Notes: generated by a model from the sequence alone, not told the origin. Numbered from the stretch's first letter, positions 1 to 11,702 are shown. The stretch is 64,000 nucleotides of DNA from Lineus longissimus (GCF_910592395.1 NC_088309.1:16496599-16560598); one strand, 5' to 3'. A program made the numbers and translations.

Positions 1-571
1 TCCCCCCATGTTGACAAGATGCAGCTCTAGTACAGAATTCATGATTAGCTGCAAGCAGTGGAAAAAAGTATGGTACTGGATTATTTTGCATCATTGGTTT
101 TGTAATAAAGGTGTAGAGTGTACCTTGGCAATAAAACAAAGTAGACTAAGGTAGCACCTGGAGGATGAGGACGTTTATTTCAATGATGTTATCCCGATTC
201 ACTTTTGATGTCATCTATGTTCCACCATTGTTCCCCCTTCTTTGTGCTAAATTGCAAAATGTACATGTGAATGTTAAGTCTTATTACAAGAAAGCAAAAT
301 GATATGAAAACAAGGTACTGGTATAGAACTTTAACATGATATAAGATTGGTCAAATCTGCCTGATTAGAGTTAGAAATCAACCCCTTTTGTTACATTACA
401 ATTACCAACTAATACAAAGATATTCTATCCTAAGTTAAACAGTGTCATGCAGAACATGCATGACTTAAGTTGATCTGTGAATGACAGATCCCACCAGCCC
501 TAATTTAGTCCACCTCCTCCCCACCCTCCGCTAGTGCTACTGAACTGAATATTCTATGTTATAACTGAGCA
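1..571. other. Non-coding flank, probably Helitron 3' side
   Basis: No open frame or recognisable motif was found here. The stretch lies downstream, on the minus strand, of the endonuclease stop codon, so it should contain the 3' terminal part of the Helitron. I could not identify a convincing terminal hairpin or end sequence, so the element border is not called. Confidence 0.4.
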
Positions 572-1001
572 TTAGTGTGTGTTAACAGGATAAGCTATTA
601 AGATAATCTTATGATCTGACCAGGTTGATTCTAGTGTAGACGTAGCAAGATTGGATTCATTTGAAAATACCATATCAAGCAGTGAATTATAATCAGTAGT
701 AATTTCATTGACAAACTGCTGACATCCTAATATATCAGAAACTGTTTGTAAATGATGATCATTTTTGCTATTCCAAATATCAAAGTTGAAGTCACCTACA
801 ACAAGTAGAGGTTTTGTGAGGTCTATCTCTGATGCAATAACCTGAAGCTTTGAACACAGTTCTGTAAATGAACATGAAGGAGACTTGTACAAGCAGATAA
901 TTTGAAGGAAATTCATGGGTTTTGATAGGGAAATGCAGGTGGCTTCGAAGTTGATACGTGTTGAAGTGTACAGAACTCAGAAAGTGCATCTGATATATAT
1001 A
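572..1001 (-). pseudogene. Helitron endonuclease domain, C-terminal half
   Basis: This is the distal part of an endonuclease-exonuclease-phosphatase fold domain. The frame that stops at 572 contains VVGDFNFD and ends near STWSDHKIIL. These match the catalytic GDFN and SDH motifs of apurinic-like endonucleases used by retroelements and Helentrons. The upstream half of the same domain sits at 9190-8902 on the same strand, and the 7.9-kb LTR retrotransposon separates the halves. Besides the insertion there is a frameshift around 970-985, so the copy is not functional. In the intact family this domain is thought to nick DNA during transposition. Confidence 0.75.
998..1001. repeat. Target-site duplication TATA (partner 8898-8901)
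   Basis: TATA directly precedes the TGTCG terminus at 1002 and directly follows the CGACA terminus ending at 8897. This 4-bp duplication shows that 1002-8897 entered the Helitron endonuclease as a single unit. Confidence 0.8.
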
Positions 1002-1666
1002 TGTCGCGGGAAAGGTGACCTCCTCGAATTGAGTCGAGTTTTCTTTAGCAGCTAGCATATGCTACTTGGATCCGACGGTATCTAAGAGACACCCATACAG
1101 TGCTGCAAGTGCAAGTCTGAGTCCTCCAACACATCAGAGAGGGATAGCCTAGGGAGACATTATCCATTCCACGTCGCAACCAGCTGAAGACAATCCATAA
1201 CGAGACAAGTGTCTGAAGTAACACAATCACGAACAAGGACTACTCCGTCTGCTACACTGCCTTCGGCTTTAGTATCACACTTTTCTCCCTCTACACAAAT
1301 TTAATAGTACAAGATCCTAGGTGTAAGACATAGTAAGATAAACATCCGTAACTCCACATGGATGCATTTTAGTACAAGAACCTGGGCAACTTCCGCCCAC
1401 TTCAAACATGTGCATGCACTGTCAAAGGCTCGACTGCGGTCTTTCTTCTGTGAAATTCGGCTTCGGACTCCCCTGCGAGAACCCCGTTGCACCCTTTTAT
1501 TGGGACGGGAAAGGAACTTGTGAAAATGTGAATCAATCAGCCAATCACAGTGCTCGCCGGTTTCACATATTTGTAAAAAGATCCTAAGATTACGGAATTA
1601 TTTAAAATACGATGGGACCACGTTGACCCAGTTTAAATTGAAACGAGATAAATCTACTCCCCGACA
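1002..1666 (-). repeat. 3' LTR of nested retrotransposon
   Basis: On the minus strand the LTR begins TGTCGGGGAGTAG and ends CCCGCGACA, with short inverted ends TGTCG/CGACA. It matches 8220-8897 along its whole length apart from four substitutions and a missing 13-bp segment present in the other copy near 8800. Confidence 0.85.
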
Positions 1667-1684
1667 ATTCCCCCAGTTTTTTAC
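1667..1684 (-). other. Polypurine tract next to 3' LTR
   Basis: Reading on the minus strand, a purine run ending AAAAAACTGGGGGAAT lies immediately before the TGTCGG start of the 3' LTR. This is the expected position for the plus-strand primer of an LTR retrotransposon and fixes the transcription direction as minus. Confidence 0.65.
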
Positions 1685-3659
1685 CGTTACTTGCCCTCAA
1701 GTAACCAAAAGAAAGACCAGCATGATACCAAAAGAAAACCGAAAGAACCCTGGGTCCACGTAGTTTACAAATATATAAAACATGGCACCAAGTTAAGTGC
1801 AAAGGCCTACTACTTAAACTTAAACTTTATGAGCAGGAGTTATTTACCAACAACAACAAGAACTTATTACAGTATAATCGTCTCAGTTACTTTTCAGAAG
1901 TTGACAATAAATGAAATACTTTTAAAGACAGAACAATTTTGTTTTTAGTTGACAGTTGTGTTTCTTAAAATGACTGGACTATACAATCTACATTGTAGCT
2001 GACCTACTTGGCACAGAGCCAACTTCCAGGAAGCCAACAATAACATTAAAATTGGCAGACTGCCAAAACCACTGAGTTGACACAAATCTAGGTCAGGGTC
2101 AGAGAACAGATCCAAGAAGTTACTACAGTGACTTTAACAGTGAAATTGAGCCAAAGTTTCCAAGGAAGAATGAGATCTATCTCTAAAGCAACTACCTGAA
2201 CAATCAAATTAACACTTTAACAGCCATTTGGCCTGAATACAACAAATATTTCTGTCATTTCCTTAAACTAACTTAAAAATAACACAATGAGATCACTGCC
2301 ACAAAATTCCAAGTTGAAATGATACAACTTTACATGGATTTTTTTATGATTTGGTAGCGCGAAGAGTTTGGAAACTGGACGATTGTAACAGCGACCTAAC
2401 TAAGTTTTAGAAAGTATTTTGATATAAAAAATCCGAACAACCCTAGCTTCAAAATAAAAGTTATTTGAGTAACAGCGCGAACAAAGAGTTGTTAAATTAC
2501 CACCAAAATCTTAAAATTAGAGGTTTGTTACAATGAAAGCCGCAAGAACTCCAGTCTTAAAATAAATAATGCTACCGAAAAGCACCAGACTTGGGATTTC
2601 TGCAACCTTACAGAATTTGTTTCTTTAGTACAAAATGAATTCAATGATTGATTCTAAATACCAGAATATGATGACCATCTATTAATACCACTTGAAGTGC
2701 TTACAAACTCTTGCCTGATTAACCCCTTACGATCAGGATTCCTTATCAATCTTGATAACGAATTGCTTTACTCCAAACACTGTCCAATTGGTCCCAGTCT
2801 GCACGCCAAAATGGCAATTTTGAACACTAACCAAATAATATTAAGCATGTCCAACATGCTTTAGTGGCACCCAAAGTCCACCATACTATGTCAGATTTTA
2901 GCGTGCTGCCACGCTGTAGCATGTCTACCATGCTTCTGGACTCCGCGCCCAGTATCTGACAGGGACCCAGCAAAGGCTCGCAAATCCCAATTATCATCCA
3001 GTCAGATCAGAATCGACCAATTACCAGATTTTTACCAAACTGGACCATTGGGACAGAGTTTGTTTTCCTAATTTTTTTTTACACTGTTCTTACACGCACA
3101 ACTATGGCGTACAGAGTAGCCTCTAAAACCTGTAGCTACGGAGCTACCTGTAGCTACCTGTAGCTTCACAAAATGAAGTCTCAAATAATCATACCAACTA
3201 TTAATATTTGAATTCTACCTTAAAACATCCTCCTGTCACCTGTAGTACAATTCAAATTTGGACCATTCCAAATACTACACAAAAATTTACTGTACATTAC
3301 TCCTTCAGTGACTACTTGGATAAAACATACCCATTGAAAAATACTGAACCATTTTAAACCCTTTAAAATGGAAAAATACCAAATTATTAACCCTTTAATA
3401 ACTATGATTCCTAATTTACACAACAATAGAACTTCTTGTCAACACCAATAGCCCCCTTATAATCTAGGCTATCTATTCTTCATATGTCTTATAACTCAAT
3501 GCCAACCCTTCCCTGTTTTAACCAGCACTATTGCCCCCAATAGTGGCACTAATCTTAAATTGTCAAGGCTTCCAAAATCTACGAAAATCAACAATGTCCC
3601 TGATGTTGAAACTGTCAGACCCAGCAATGTCCAAAGTTGACGACAGTTGACATCTGCCA

Positions 3660-3875
3660 AACAAGTATAGTGGCCCCCAAAGTCCACGACGGTCAATCCT
3701 ACCAGACAGATTTAGTGGCACCCAAAGTCCACAGTGGCTCCCAAAGTCCACACCTATTTATTGGCTCCCAAAGTCCAAAATCTTTAAATCTATCAGACAG
3801 TTTTAGTGGCTCCCAAAGTCCACGACCAATTTTTACTTATTAGACAAATGTTGGTGGCACCCAAAGTCCACCAAT
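3660..3875. repeat. Cluster of an 18-bp motif GTGGCNCCCAAAGTCCA
   Basis: The word (A)GTGGC followed by any base and then CCCAAAGTCCA(C) recurs at about 3668, 3715, 3735, 3788 and 3852, with a variant at about 3760 and an isolated copy at about 2870. Spacing is irregular, roughly 20 to 70 bp. GTGG at one end pairs with CCAC at the other, so each unit can form a small dyad. Confidence 0.65.
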
Positions 3876-4764
3876 TGTAAGCATGGAGCTACCTACTAGC
3901 AGAGCTCTTGCCAGAGGCACTCACAATCAGTCAGTTGGCCGCGCCCCCGTTCGCAGCGCCAAAAGAGCGTTTCTCTCTGCGTTGCGCTGCTACTGTCACC
4001 TATCGGTAAAAATTTGATACTAATTCGCGCCATATTTGTGGCAGAGACTAAAACCTCTGTAGCATGCACGACTGTTCGGGGAGAGCGATTGATCAAAGAT
4101 GGCGAAATTGTTCGTTATTGAAAGAAAAAATTGGTGTTTATTTCATCAAATTCCAAGCAAAATCAACCGAGTTTGATCAATTTTTCGAAATATGATATTT
4201 TCGCAATCTTCGCTGAACATACCTCACTCAAAGATATTTTCCAGCTTTGCGGCGATATTTGGTAAATTGATTTTTTGCGAAGTGGTTGACCAATCCTAAA
4301 TGAATTCATATCTTTTAAAACATTTGAGCACCCGGTTTCCTAAATATTTCTTTTTTGGCACTTAATTTGGTGATTTTTCGAAGAAATCTCATTAATATTT
4401 ATGACGTTTTGGATCACGTGATGTTAATCAAGCCGTTTTTCGCGGCAGTTGCGTGCACGACGCGATATTGTAAAAATATTTTAATGCACAGCGTGTCTCA
4501 AAAAAATTGTGGTTAAAAGTGAGAATGGCATGATGGTAGCCTGTTTGAGTTCTGTTGATGAATATGCTTAGTCTGACTATAATTTCTACAACTTGTGGCC
4601 AAATGACCAGATGATTTTGAGTCTTTTGATAAAGCTACTGGTAGAATAGTCGTCAGAAATGTCAGAGCGACAGTGACTGAGTAGGTGTTATGTTATTGTT
4701 ATGTTATGAGACTGGAGGTATGTCATGTGTTCCACCATATCGTCATTGATATTGACCAGGAATA

Positions 4765-5106
4765 CTATCGATTTGTGTGGATGTGCTCAAACAGTAAAGC
4801 ATAACCATGATGCTTCACTTCCGAAAAGATCCAGGTGATTGAGATGTCTACTACTACTGTTGGGCAATCCGGCTGATTCTTCAGAAATTTCTCTGTATAT
4901 CCTCTGTGAAAATAAACTTTCTCATAATGATATATCTTTTGTTTGTTTGGTAATTTTAGTTGCCTATGTTTAGGCACTTTTTTGCCAGATTTGCCTGTAA
5001 AAGGCTGCCATAGTTCAGGAAAAGAAATCATATACACATTACAATGTGGATCTTCACGGTCCAAAACACCAGGGCCTAATAGGTGACATGGCTCAATAAT
5101 AGGCAT
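4765..5106 (-). CDS. Unrecognised 113-codon open frame inside LTR element
   Basis: This is the longest open frame in the region where pol is missing, and it lies on the same strand as gag. The translation shows basic and aromatic patches such as GKSGKKVPKHRQLKLP, but I recognise no family, signal peptide or catalytic motif. It could be a fragment of a captured gene or chance. No splice sites or upstream signals were found that would decide between these. Confidence 0.15.
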   Translation of the reverse strand: MPIIEPCHLLGPGVLDREDPHCNVYMISFPELWQPFTGKSGKKVPKHRQLKLPNKQKIYHYEKVYFHRGYTEKFLKNQPDCPTVVVDISITWIFSEVKHHGYALLFEHIHTNR

Positions 5107-6695
5107 TGTCTGGTAATTTTGGACGACCTTTGGATGGATAGTTTATTTTCCCTGACCCTGGCCTGGGTCTGAACGGGCTTCCAAGCCATCAATGATGCTT
5201 ATAAAGCCGGGAATAGCCTCATCAGTACCCCCACAAGAGTTATTTTGTGCCAGACATCGCACACAGAACTTGCCATCATCTCATTTTTAGAGTTGCTGTA
5301 TCAGTAAAAGATAATACTAAAAAGCTGATAAAGTATGTAATTTGAGCAGCATGACCAATGCCAGTGTTAAAGGTGTAAACTTAACCTATTACAGGACATC
5401 TTCCTGCGAGATTGTGATTGGTTTAACTTGAAGTTTGTCATCAATTTGACTGTTGTAATTGTACATCCAGGCTGTTGTCATTCAGGAAAAATCTGCTTTA
5501 TCTTTCAGCTAATACTTTCACTTCTCCAGTCAATCGGGTTTGATGAACATGTCAAGCTGTTGAATGGTGTAAACAATCATTAGCAAATAACGTCACGAAT
5601 GAAAATAAGTTTGATTCCTTCCACTTGAAAAGTTCAACAGCACCACTTGCAAGAATTTGAATTTGGCATTGTGTTTTACATCCTTCAACAATTGACTGTC
5701 TGTTTGTTATTGGTGTTCTTGTTTCAATGTTAGCGTTTCACTGTTAAAGAGTTTCAAGATGCAGAAGAGAGGATTACATGTGTAGTTATCTTTAATGTTA
5801 AGTTTCTTCTTTGCATCATTTTGTCATTAAATTTGGGCAATGGTGGTCTCATGAAAGGAGGGATGGGACGGCAGGATGGGCTATTGGACAAGTTTTCATA
5901 ATCAGTATTCTAGAACACGTTTTGTAGCGATGGTGGCGATCCTAGTGTTCGGGCCTCTTCGGCTCAACTTCGGGTGTGGTCGGAACCTAAATCCGGCTGC
6001 AACATTTTCTGACAAAAATCAGAGGCAACTTAAACGTATTTTCTAGCCGTGCGGCAGAAATAATCATTTTTACTATCGTGTTATTCAGTCAAAGATACAT
6101 ATAACAATAAATATCAGTCATTACTTCTGAGCACGCGCGATGTTTTTGATGAGTTAGGTGCATTTATTCAACAAAATTACGTGAAAAAATTGCAAATTTT
6201 CGGGCGACGACCGCTGTTCAAAGTCACGTAAACAGCAAACCTCAGGACTTTTTACACTTTTTTCTTAATGAAACTACTAATTAATGTTTCATCTAGAATA
6301 ATATGTTCCGTTTACATGTCATTCAGAAAGATTTTGGCAAGTTTAGGATCGATTTCCGACTTCATATTTTTCACGCCTAAATGTACGCGATAATGAGCTC
6401 GTAATGATATGCAGTGACGTCATAGCGCAGAGAGAATTACGCGAAAATGGGGCCGCGGCCAACTGACTGCAATGTTTACAATTTAACCAGGATCCAGCTT
6501 CTATAAGCTCGCAAATCCCACAAATCACCTGATCTGACAGCAAGAAGCACCCTATGACTTCACAGACAACCAACGTCTCAGCCCTGGCCAAAATTTACCA
6601 ATAACTAAAGCAACATGAGTACCAGTACTAGGAGTGAAAGACAAGAATGTTACTGGCTGCAACAGGAAGAATGAATTGAGAAGTGGCTTATTGTC

Positions 6696-7244
6696 CTAAG
6701 ACAGATCTCGGCAACCGGTTGGGGTTACGGTGCCTCCCTCTATTCCGGCGTTGTTACGCAACACGACTATGGCATCTCGCTCAGCCCCAGCGACAGCGGC
6801 TTCCCGCATTCTACCATACAGACGCATTAATGCACGACTAAAATCCAACAGGGACTCATCCTCAAGCTGACCCCTTGCATGGAAAGCTGAACTAAGCGAT
6901 GACACATTCTCCGGTGGGGCGAAACTGGCAGTCAAGACTCGGACCACCCCATCATAATCATTACGTAAACCCTCAGGATGGCATAAAATCTCCTAACGAG
7001 CTGACCCCCCAAGATGATCCACTAACGCCGCAGCCTTTCTAGCATTATTGTAACCAAGCTGGCGCGCATAAACATCCACCTCCTCTAGCCATTCCCTTAA
7101 CGTTGGATCACCAGGTTTTTTGGGTGTGCCATAGAATTTTGAAAGTTTTACCGTGGGTGCTTGCCGCAGACGAAGATTGCCCAAGGCCGTAGCCAAAGTC
7201 TCCGCTAACTGACGGTTTGCCTCTGCTGGTTGTGCCGCATCCAT
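6696..7244 (-). pseudogene. Ty3-type Gag fragment with in-frame amber stop
   Basis: The frame starts with ATG at 7244. It contains the motif KLSKFYGTPKKPGDPTLREW, a typical N-terminal stretch of retrotransposon Gag capsid in Ty3-like elements, followed by a region rich in Leu/Arg (SLLDFSRALMRLYGRM). A TAG stop at 6993-6995 interrupts it, and the reading frame continues unchanged to 6696. There is no zinc knuckle and no following pol. It is about 180 codons against several hundred for a full Gag, so it is truncated. It is located ~980 bp downstream of the 5' LTR, after a long leader. Confidence 0.7.
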
Positions 7245-8197
7245 TACTACTGTCTTAGATTATACCACTTAATAAATAAACATATAGTCTACACTAGACT
7301 TTCTCACTAAATGTTTTTAGTACTAAGCTATACTACAATAACACTAACAGGCCCGTTGCCTGACTAAGACAAATTAAGAAATTAATGAACAACACCAATG
7401 CAGCAGAGCAACACCAAATTTGAATTGAACCAAGGTTAACAACCGTGAGGCATCAAAATAATGACTGGACTATTTCAAATAAAATGTAAGGCAAGCACCC
7501 TTAACCGTAAAATAACCTGAATAAAACACCAAGATGTGTGCAACATACATGACATACATGAAATCAAGATGGCAGTGACTCAATACCCATAGATACACCA
7601 GACGACATGAAGTGCAGTTCAATGAACAGCAACCAACGATGGTCAGGTTTTATACCGTTCTAAAATGATGGCAAAACACTGGTCTAACTAAAATTGTGGC
7701 ACAATTTATAAAATACAAGTGTGGAGAGAGGTTACCAGCACTTCATCCACAGAACACGGTCCTCAGCACCGGTCCAATTTGGGGAAAGCGGGAATTTATA
7801 AACCCTCTTGCCACAATTAAAGTTGGACAAAAATGCGATGTATTAGAAAATACAAAGAAGATTTTAAATACCAAATTGAGTAAAGTAATTAAGTCTCTGC
7901 ACTGGTACCACTTCACAGCACACCATCTCCACCAGAGTTAGAGAGTACAGCCTACCACTACCAGTCTAGTCGTAGTACAGCATCAGCAGATCAACTAACT
8001 GATCAAAGGAGCTTGAAACTTGACATCATCAGCTTAGAATGGATGACCGACATCACCCGTCCACCAAGAACACAGCATAGACGGGGACAGGATAGTAGCA
8101 CCACTGCTACACCAATACACTACAGCACCATCAGCATGTCACAGACATCCATTGACATCAGCAGGCCGCGATCTCGACATGCACTAGCCTATATGCA
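7245..8197. other. Leader between 5' LTR and gag
   Basis: This is non-coding sequence between the primer-binding site and the gag ATG, about 950 bp. A plus-strand open frame at 7696-7941 exists but shows no recognisable features and is probably chance. It would be the packaged leader of the retrotransposon RNA if the element is read on the minus strand. Confidence 0.45.
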
Positions 8198-8217
8198 GCA
8201 TCCCACCGCTGCCACCA
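8198..8217 (-). other. Primer-binding-site-like sequence
   Basis: Two bases after the minus-strand 5' LTR end (CGACA) comes TGGTGGCAGCGGTGGGATGC. It starts with TGG, complementary to the CCA end of a tRNA, and is in the standard position for a primer-binding site. The tRNA species was not determined. Confidence 0.6.
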
Positions 8218-8219
8218 TT

Positions 8220-8897
8220 TGTCGCGGGAAAGGTGACCTCCTCGAATTGAGTCGAGTTTTCTTTAGTAGCTAGCATATGCTACTTGGATCCGACAGTATC
8301 TAAGAGACACCCATACAGTGCTGCAAGTGCAAGTCTGAGTCCTCCAACACATCAGAGAGGGATAGCCTAGGGAGACATTATCCATTCCACGTCGCAACCA
8401 GCTGAAGACAATCCATAACGAGACAAGTGTCTGAAGTAACACAATCACGAACAAGGACTACTCCGTCTGCTACACTGCCTTCGGCTTTAGTATCACACTT
8501 TTCTCCCTCTACACAAATTTAATAGTACAAGATCCTAGGTGTAAGACATAGTAAGATAAACATCCGTAACTCCACATGGATGCATTTTAGTACAAGAACC
8601 TGGGCAACTTCCGCCCACTTCAAACATGTGCATGCACTGTCAAAGGCTCGACTGCGGTCTTTCTTCTGTGAAATTCGGCTTCGGACTCCCCTGCGAGAAC
8701 CCCATTGCACCCTTTTATTGGGACGGGAAAGGAACTTGTGAAAATGTGAATCAATCAGCCAATCACAGTGCTCGCCGGTTTCACATATTTGTAAAAAGAG
8801 GCAGCGCCTCTATCCTAAGATTACGGAATTATTTAAAATACGATAGGACCACGTTGACCCAGTTTAAATTGAAACGAGATAAATCTACTCCCCGACA
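8220..8897 (-). repeat. 5' LTR of nested retrotransposon
   Basis: This 678-bp copy is nearly identical to 1002-1666. The extra 13 bp (GGCAGCGCCTCTA) lies near 8800 and partly repeats a palindrome (AGGCAGCGCCT). The LTR is followed on the minus strand by the primer-binding-site-like sequence. Confidence 0.85.
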
Positions 8898-8901
8898 TAT
8901 A

Positions 8902-9380
8902 CATAGCTAAACCATGTGGTGGGCGCCTTGCAGTATTTGTATTAAGTTGATCATTTCGGAAAAGTTGAAAGTTTGGGATGTCGAAGGTATTATGGGTGTC
9001 TGTTGCAACAACACGAGATTCTGCTACAAGTATAATGTCTCCAGTCATCATGTGGTGATCAGCAGTGATATCATTTAAATGAAGATTTAATGATCTCGTG
9101 TTGTGGAACATTATTGTCAGATATTCCTGTCCAAGTGATGATGGTATGGTATAATTTAGCTTCAAGTGGGATTTGTTTCGGAGTCGATCCATTTCTGCAG
9201 TAACAACTGAATCAGTACAAATTTTGTCTTCTTGCAAATTCAAAATGTATAAGCCATTGATATTTGTGACTCTACTCAAGGCAACATAGTGTATATGGTT
9301 TACTTTTCTACGTGAAGTCATGTCAACAACTACTTCTGTTAGGGAATATCCTTGTGCTTTCCAGATTGTTTTTAGGCCCC
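8902..9380 (-). pseudogene. Helitron helicase C terminus and endonuclease N-terminal half
   Basis: The frame opens in the last helicase motifs (KTIWKAQGYSLTE, then YVALSRVTNINGLYIL, the typical motif VI of PIF1-like helicases). It runs directly into an endonuclease beginning LTIMFHNTRSLNLHLNDI, with the acidic catalytic region DIILVAESRV. It is cut at 8897/8898 by the LTR retrotransposon, and the rest of the domain lies at 1001-572. At the 5' side it is joined to the main helicase frame by a frameshift near 9380, between FPLTIGA and GLKTIWKAQG. Fusion of helicase and endonuclease in one protein is the hallmark of the Helentron group. Confidence 0.75.
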
Positions 9381-11702
9381 AATAGTCAATGGAAATTGAG
9401 TTCTCGTTATTGGAGTGTAACTTTTGCCACGGTAAAATGTGCGTTGCACAGCAAAAATGGGAGTCCAGTCTTTTGGGGTATCGGTGGTGAAGAATGATTT
9501 GTAAGTGGATCTTATAGTCTTTCCAACTTCTAGATCGTGGAACAATACCCAAAGAATGGCAGGTCCCTCAAAATTATCGATATATTGGATTCTTTTCATT
9601 TGACACATAGTTCCATTTGTCAACCCGTCTGTAATATTGACATTGCATGTGACCATGTAAGGCAAGTCAATTGCCACTGAAAGCTTATTGACTAAACCAG
9701 CGGTTACAGAAGGGTCGTCAGGAATTCGTTCTACAATGGTTTTCTTGACTTCATCACTGAAATCGGCTAATACTGTATTTACAGCGTTGACAATAATTTT
9801 TTCTGTTAGTGTATGATCGAAGACAAACTGGTTGTGTTTTGATACATTGTCTTTTGTGCAGTACAAGTGCAAGGCATTTTTTGGATAATTAGGATCATCT
9901 TTGGAAATTACTCTTGACTTCAGTGTTTTTATATCATCTTCTGTGTGTTTGCCCTCTCTTAAACGATTGAGCAATTCTGCAAAATCCATGTCATCTTTTT
10001 GGCGCATAATTTCTGTTAGCTCAAACATCTGGAATGTATTATCAGAGTCAGAATTTGTCAAGACAGAATCATTTCCATTCTCATTATTGGAGTCGAATTG
10101 TTCACCAGTCCACAGATTGGTTGCTAAATCACGATAATCAACATTTCCCCCCTTGACAGGGTCTGAGAAAATCCACTTATCCATAACTGGCGCTAGTTGG
10201 TACAGGTCTCCAAAGGTAATGATGTGAATACCACCAAATGGCTCTTTATTTCCTTTCAGTTCTTGCAATCTTAGTGATATGATTTGGAACATTTTTCGGC
10301 CAACCATACTGACTTCATCAATTATGAGAACAGATAGATTTCTGTAATAGGTTATGTATTTTTCACTCAGATTTTGTGGTAACTTAGTGTATTTCAAACC
10401 TTGGTTAGGTAAAATATGGAAAGCAGTGTGTAATGTTGTACCACGAATATTATATGCGGCTGTCCCAGTGGGAGCAGTTAGTAGAATACGACAATTTTCA
10501 GAGTCATCGCCAGCATTTGGAGATAAACAACGGAGTAAACTTTGATGAATAGCTTTGATAGTTACACTTTTGCCAACACCAGCGCCACCTGTGACAAACA
10601 GTTGCAATCGCTTTGATGAAGTCTTGATATGTTTCAGTACATGTTTGAAAATGGTGCGCTGTTTTTGATTCAAATTTCTGACCAGTTGGTGGTATTCATC
10701 ATCAGATATTCTCCCTGGTAGTTTATCAAAATGGTGGGAATCTTTTTGAGGATGGAGACCAATGTCAACCCCGATGTCATAAGTTCTCATTTGCTCACTG
10801 TTAGCAGGATTAAAGAAAGCCAAGTCTGGGGAATCATGAATTGTTTGATCAGCGTCTTCAGCTTTAGTATGCATGTTGCCTGGTGCAATGTCACCAGAGG
10901 TTTGTGATTCAGTTTCAGCCCTTTTTGCAGCTTCATCAAGAATATCAGCCATGTGTTCATATTGCTGTCTTTTGCCATCGATAATGAATTTCTTGGCATT
11001 ATAATGGGCATAATGTGAGCTATGACCACCAAGTAAATCAGTTGTTTCATTTCTCCAAGGCAAGAATAGAATAATTCTTTCTCGGTAGCAGTTTTCAGGA
11101 TCAGTATTTTTATTGTATCGCACATATCTAATGACTTTGGGATTCTTTTTCATTTTATACACTGCACCACTTTTTGTTGTTATGGCTTCAGTTTCATTGT
11201 TAATGATGTCTTGATCAATATCGTCTAATGAAGTGAACTTCACAACAGCTGATGATAAATTATCTTCAAAGGGGTTGTCGCTTTGTTTGGGATAAGTAAT
11301 ACTGAGTTTGGTGGCATAATCTGCCAAACACCAATTTTCCAACTGTTTGGGTCGAGTACTATATCTTGATATAATATTACCCACTTTGATGTCGGTTGAA
11401 TTTGGAGGAAGCTTTTCTAAGTCAGCAGTACTTTTGATAAAAAAGGTACGATCTTCAGGTGGGGCTGTTGGGAGGAATACGACATCACGTGTTGCTCTAG
11501 TTAGAGGTAACTGCATTACCAGATAAGCGGACTCTTGAGCTGATATTTCACATGCATTTAGGAATTTGTTGCCAATTTGTCGCACTTGCTGACGCAAATT
11601 GTTGTTTCCATTTCTTGCTTCCTTGCATGCATTGTGTAATAAATTATTCATGCCACGAGCAGATTTGCTAACATAGGATACAATACAATATAGGTTGCAC
11701 AA
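9372..11702 (-). CDS. Helitron PIF1-like helicase (main open fragment)
   Basis: This 776-codon frame encodes a superfamily 1B DNA helicase that would unwind the element during rolling-circle transposition. Visible motifs are Walker A FVTGGAGVGKS near residue 367, motif Ia LTAPTGTAAYNIRG, Walker B LIIDEVSMVG near residue 458, motif III HIITFGDLYQLAPV, and ELTEIMRQKDDMDF. The beginning carries SYVSKSARGMNNLL, part of the Rep two-tyrosine region, so the true protein extends upstream. A 5-bp TTGTA duplication at about 11680 shifts the frame there. The 3' end is lost to another frameshift near 9380. It is the best preserved part of the Helitron but is not a complete protein. Confidence 0.85.
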   Translation of the reverse strand: MCNLYCIVSYVSKSARGMNNLLHNACKEARNGNNNLRQQVRQIGNKFLNACEISAQESAYLVMQLPLTRATRDVVFLPTAPPEDRTFFIKSTADLEKLPPNSTDIKVGNIISRYSTRPKQLENWCLADYATKLSITYPKQSDNPFEDNLSSAVVKFTSLDDIDQDIINNETEAITTKSGAVYKMKKNPKVIRYVRYNKNTDPENCYRERIILFLPWRNETTDLLGGHSSHYAHYNAKKFIIDGKRQQYEHMADILDEAAKRAETESQTSGDIAPGNMHTKAEDADQTIHDSPDLAFFNPANSEQMRTYDIGVDIGLHPQKDSHHFDKLPGRISDDEYHQLVRNLNQKQRTIFKHVLKHIKTSSKRLQLFVTGGAGVGKSVTIKAIHQSLLRCLSPNAGDDSENCRILLTAPTGTAAYNIRGTTLHTAFHILPNQGLKYTKLPQNLSEKYITYYRNLSVLIIDEVSMVGRKMFQIISLRLQELKGNKEPFGGIHIITFGDLYQLAPVMDKWIFSDPVKGGNVDYRDLATNLWTGEQFDSNNENGNDSVLTNSDSDNTFQMFELTEIMRQKDDMDFAELLNRLREGKHTEDDIKTLKSRVISKDDPNYPKNALHLYCTKDNVSKHNQFVFDHTLTEKIIVNAVNTVLADFSDEVKKTIVERIPDDPSVTAGLVNKLSVAIDLPYMVTCNVNITDGLTNGTMCQMKRIQYIDNFEGPAILWVLFHDLEVGKTIRSTYKSFFTTDTPKDWTPIFAVQRTFYRGKSYTPITRTQFPLTIGA

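Larger units (their letters stand above)
1685..6695. other. Internal region of LTR element without pol genes
   Basis: About 5 kb lies between the gag fragment and the polypurine tract, where pol would normally sit. Only short, unconvincing frames are present. It contains a cluster of an 18-bp GTGGC-type motif at 3660-3875 (listed separately), a stretch of repeated CTGTAGCTAC words near 3130-3170, and otherwise AT-rich sequence with no recognised gene. Confidence 0.5.
1002..8897 (-). mobile_element. LTR retrotransposon, gag only, nested in Helitron endonuclease
   Basis: Two long terminal repeats (665 and 678 bp) in the same orientation enclose a primer-binding-site-like sequence, a Ty3-type gag fragment and a polypurine tract, all reading on the minus strand. 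The LTRs differ by four substitutions and one 13-bp indel, so insertion was recent. No protease, reverse transcriptase, RNase H or integrase frame is present in the ~5 kb between gag and the 3' LTR. The element must therefore have moved with enzymes supplied by another copy. It is flanked by TATA duplications and splits the endonuclease domain of the host Helitron. Confidence 0.85.

Noticed and set aside
1045-1492. Short minus-strand frames in the LTRs (also at 8263-8710)
   Set aside because: They are identical in both LTRs because the LTRs are copies; no protein features, and LTRs rarely code.
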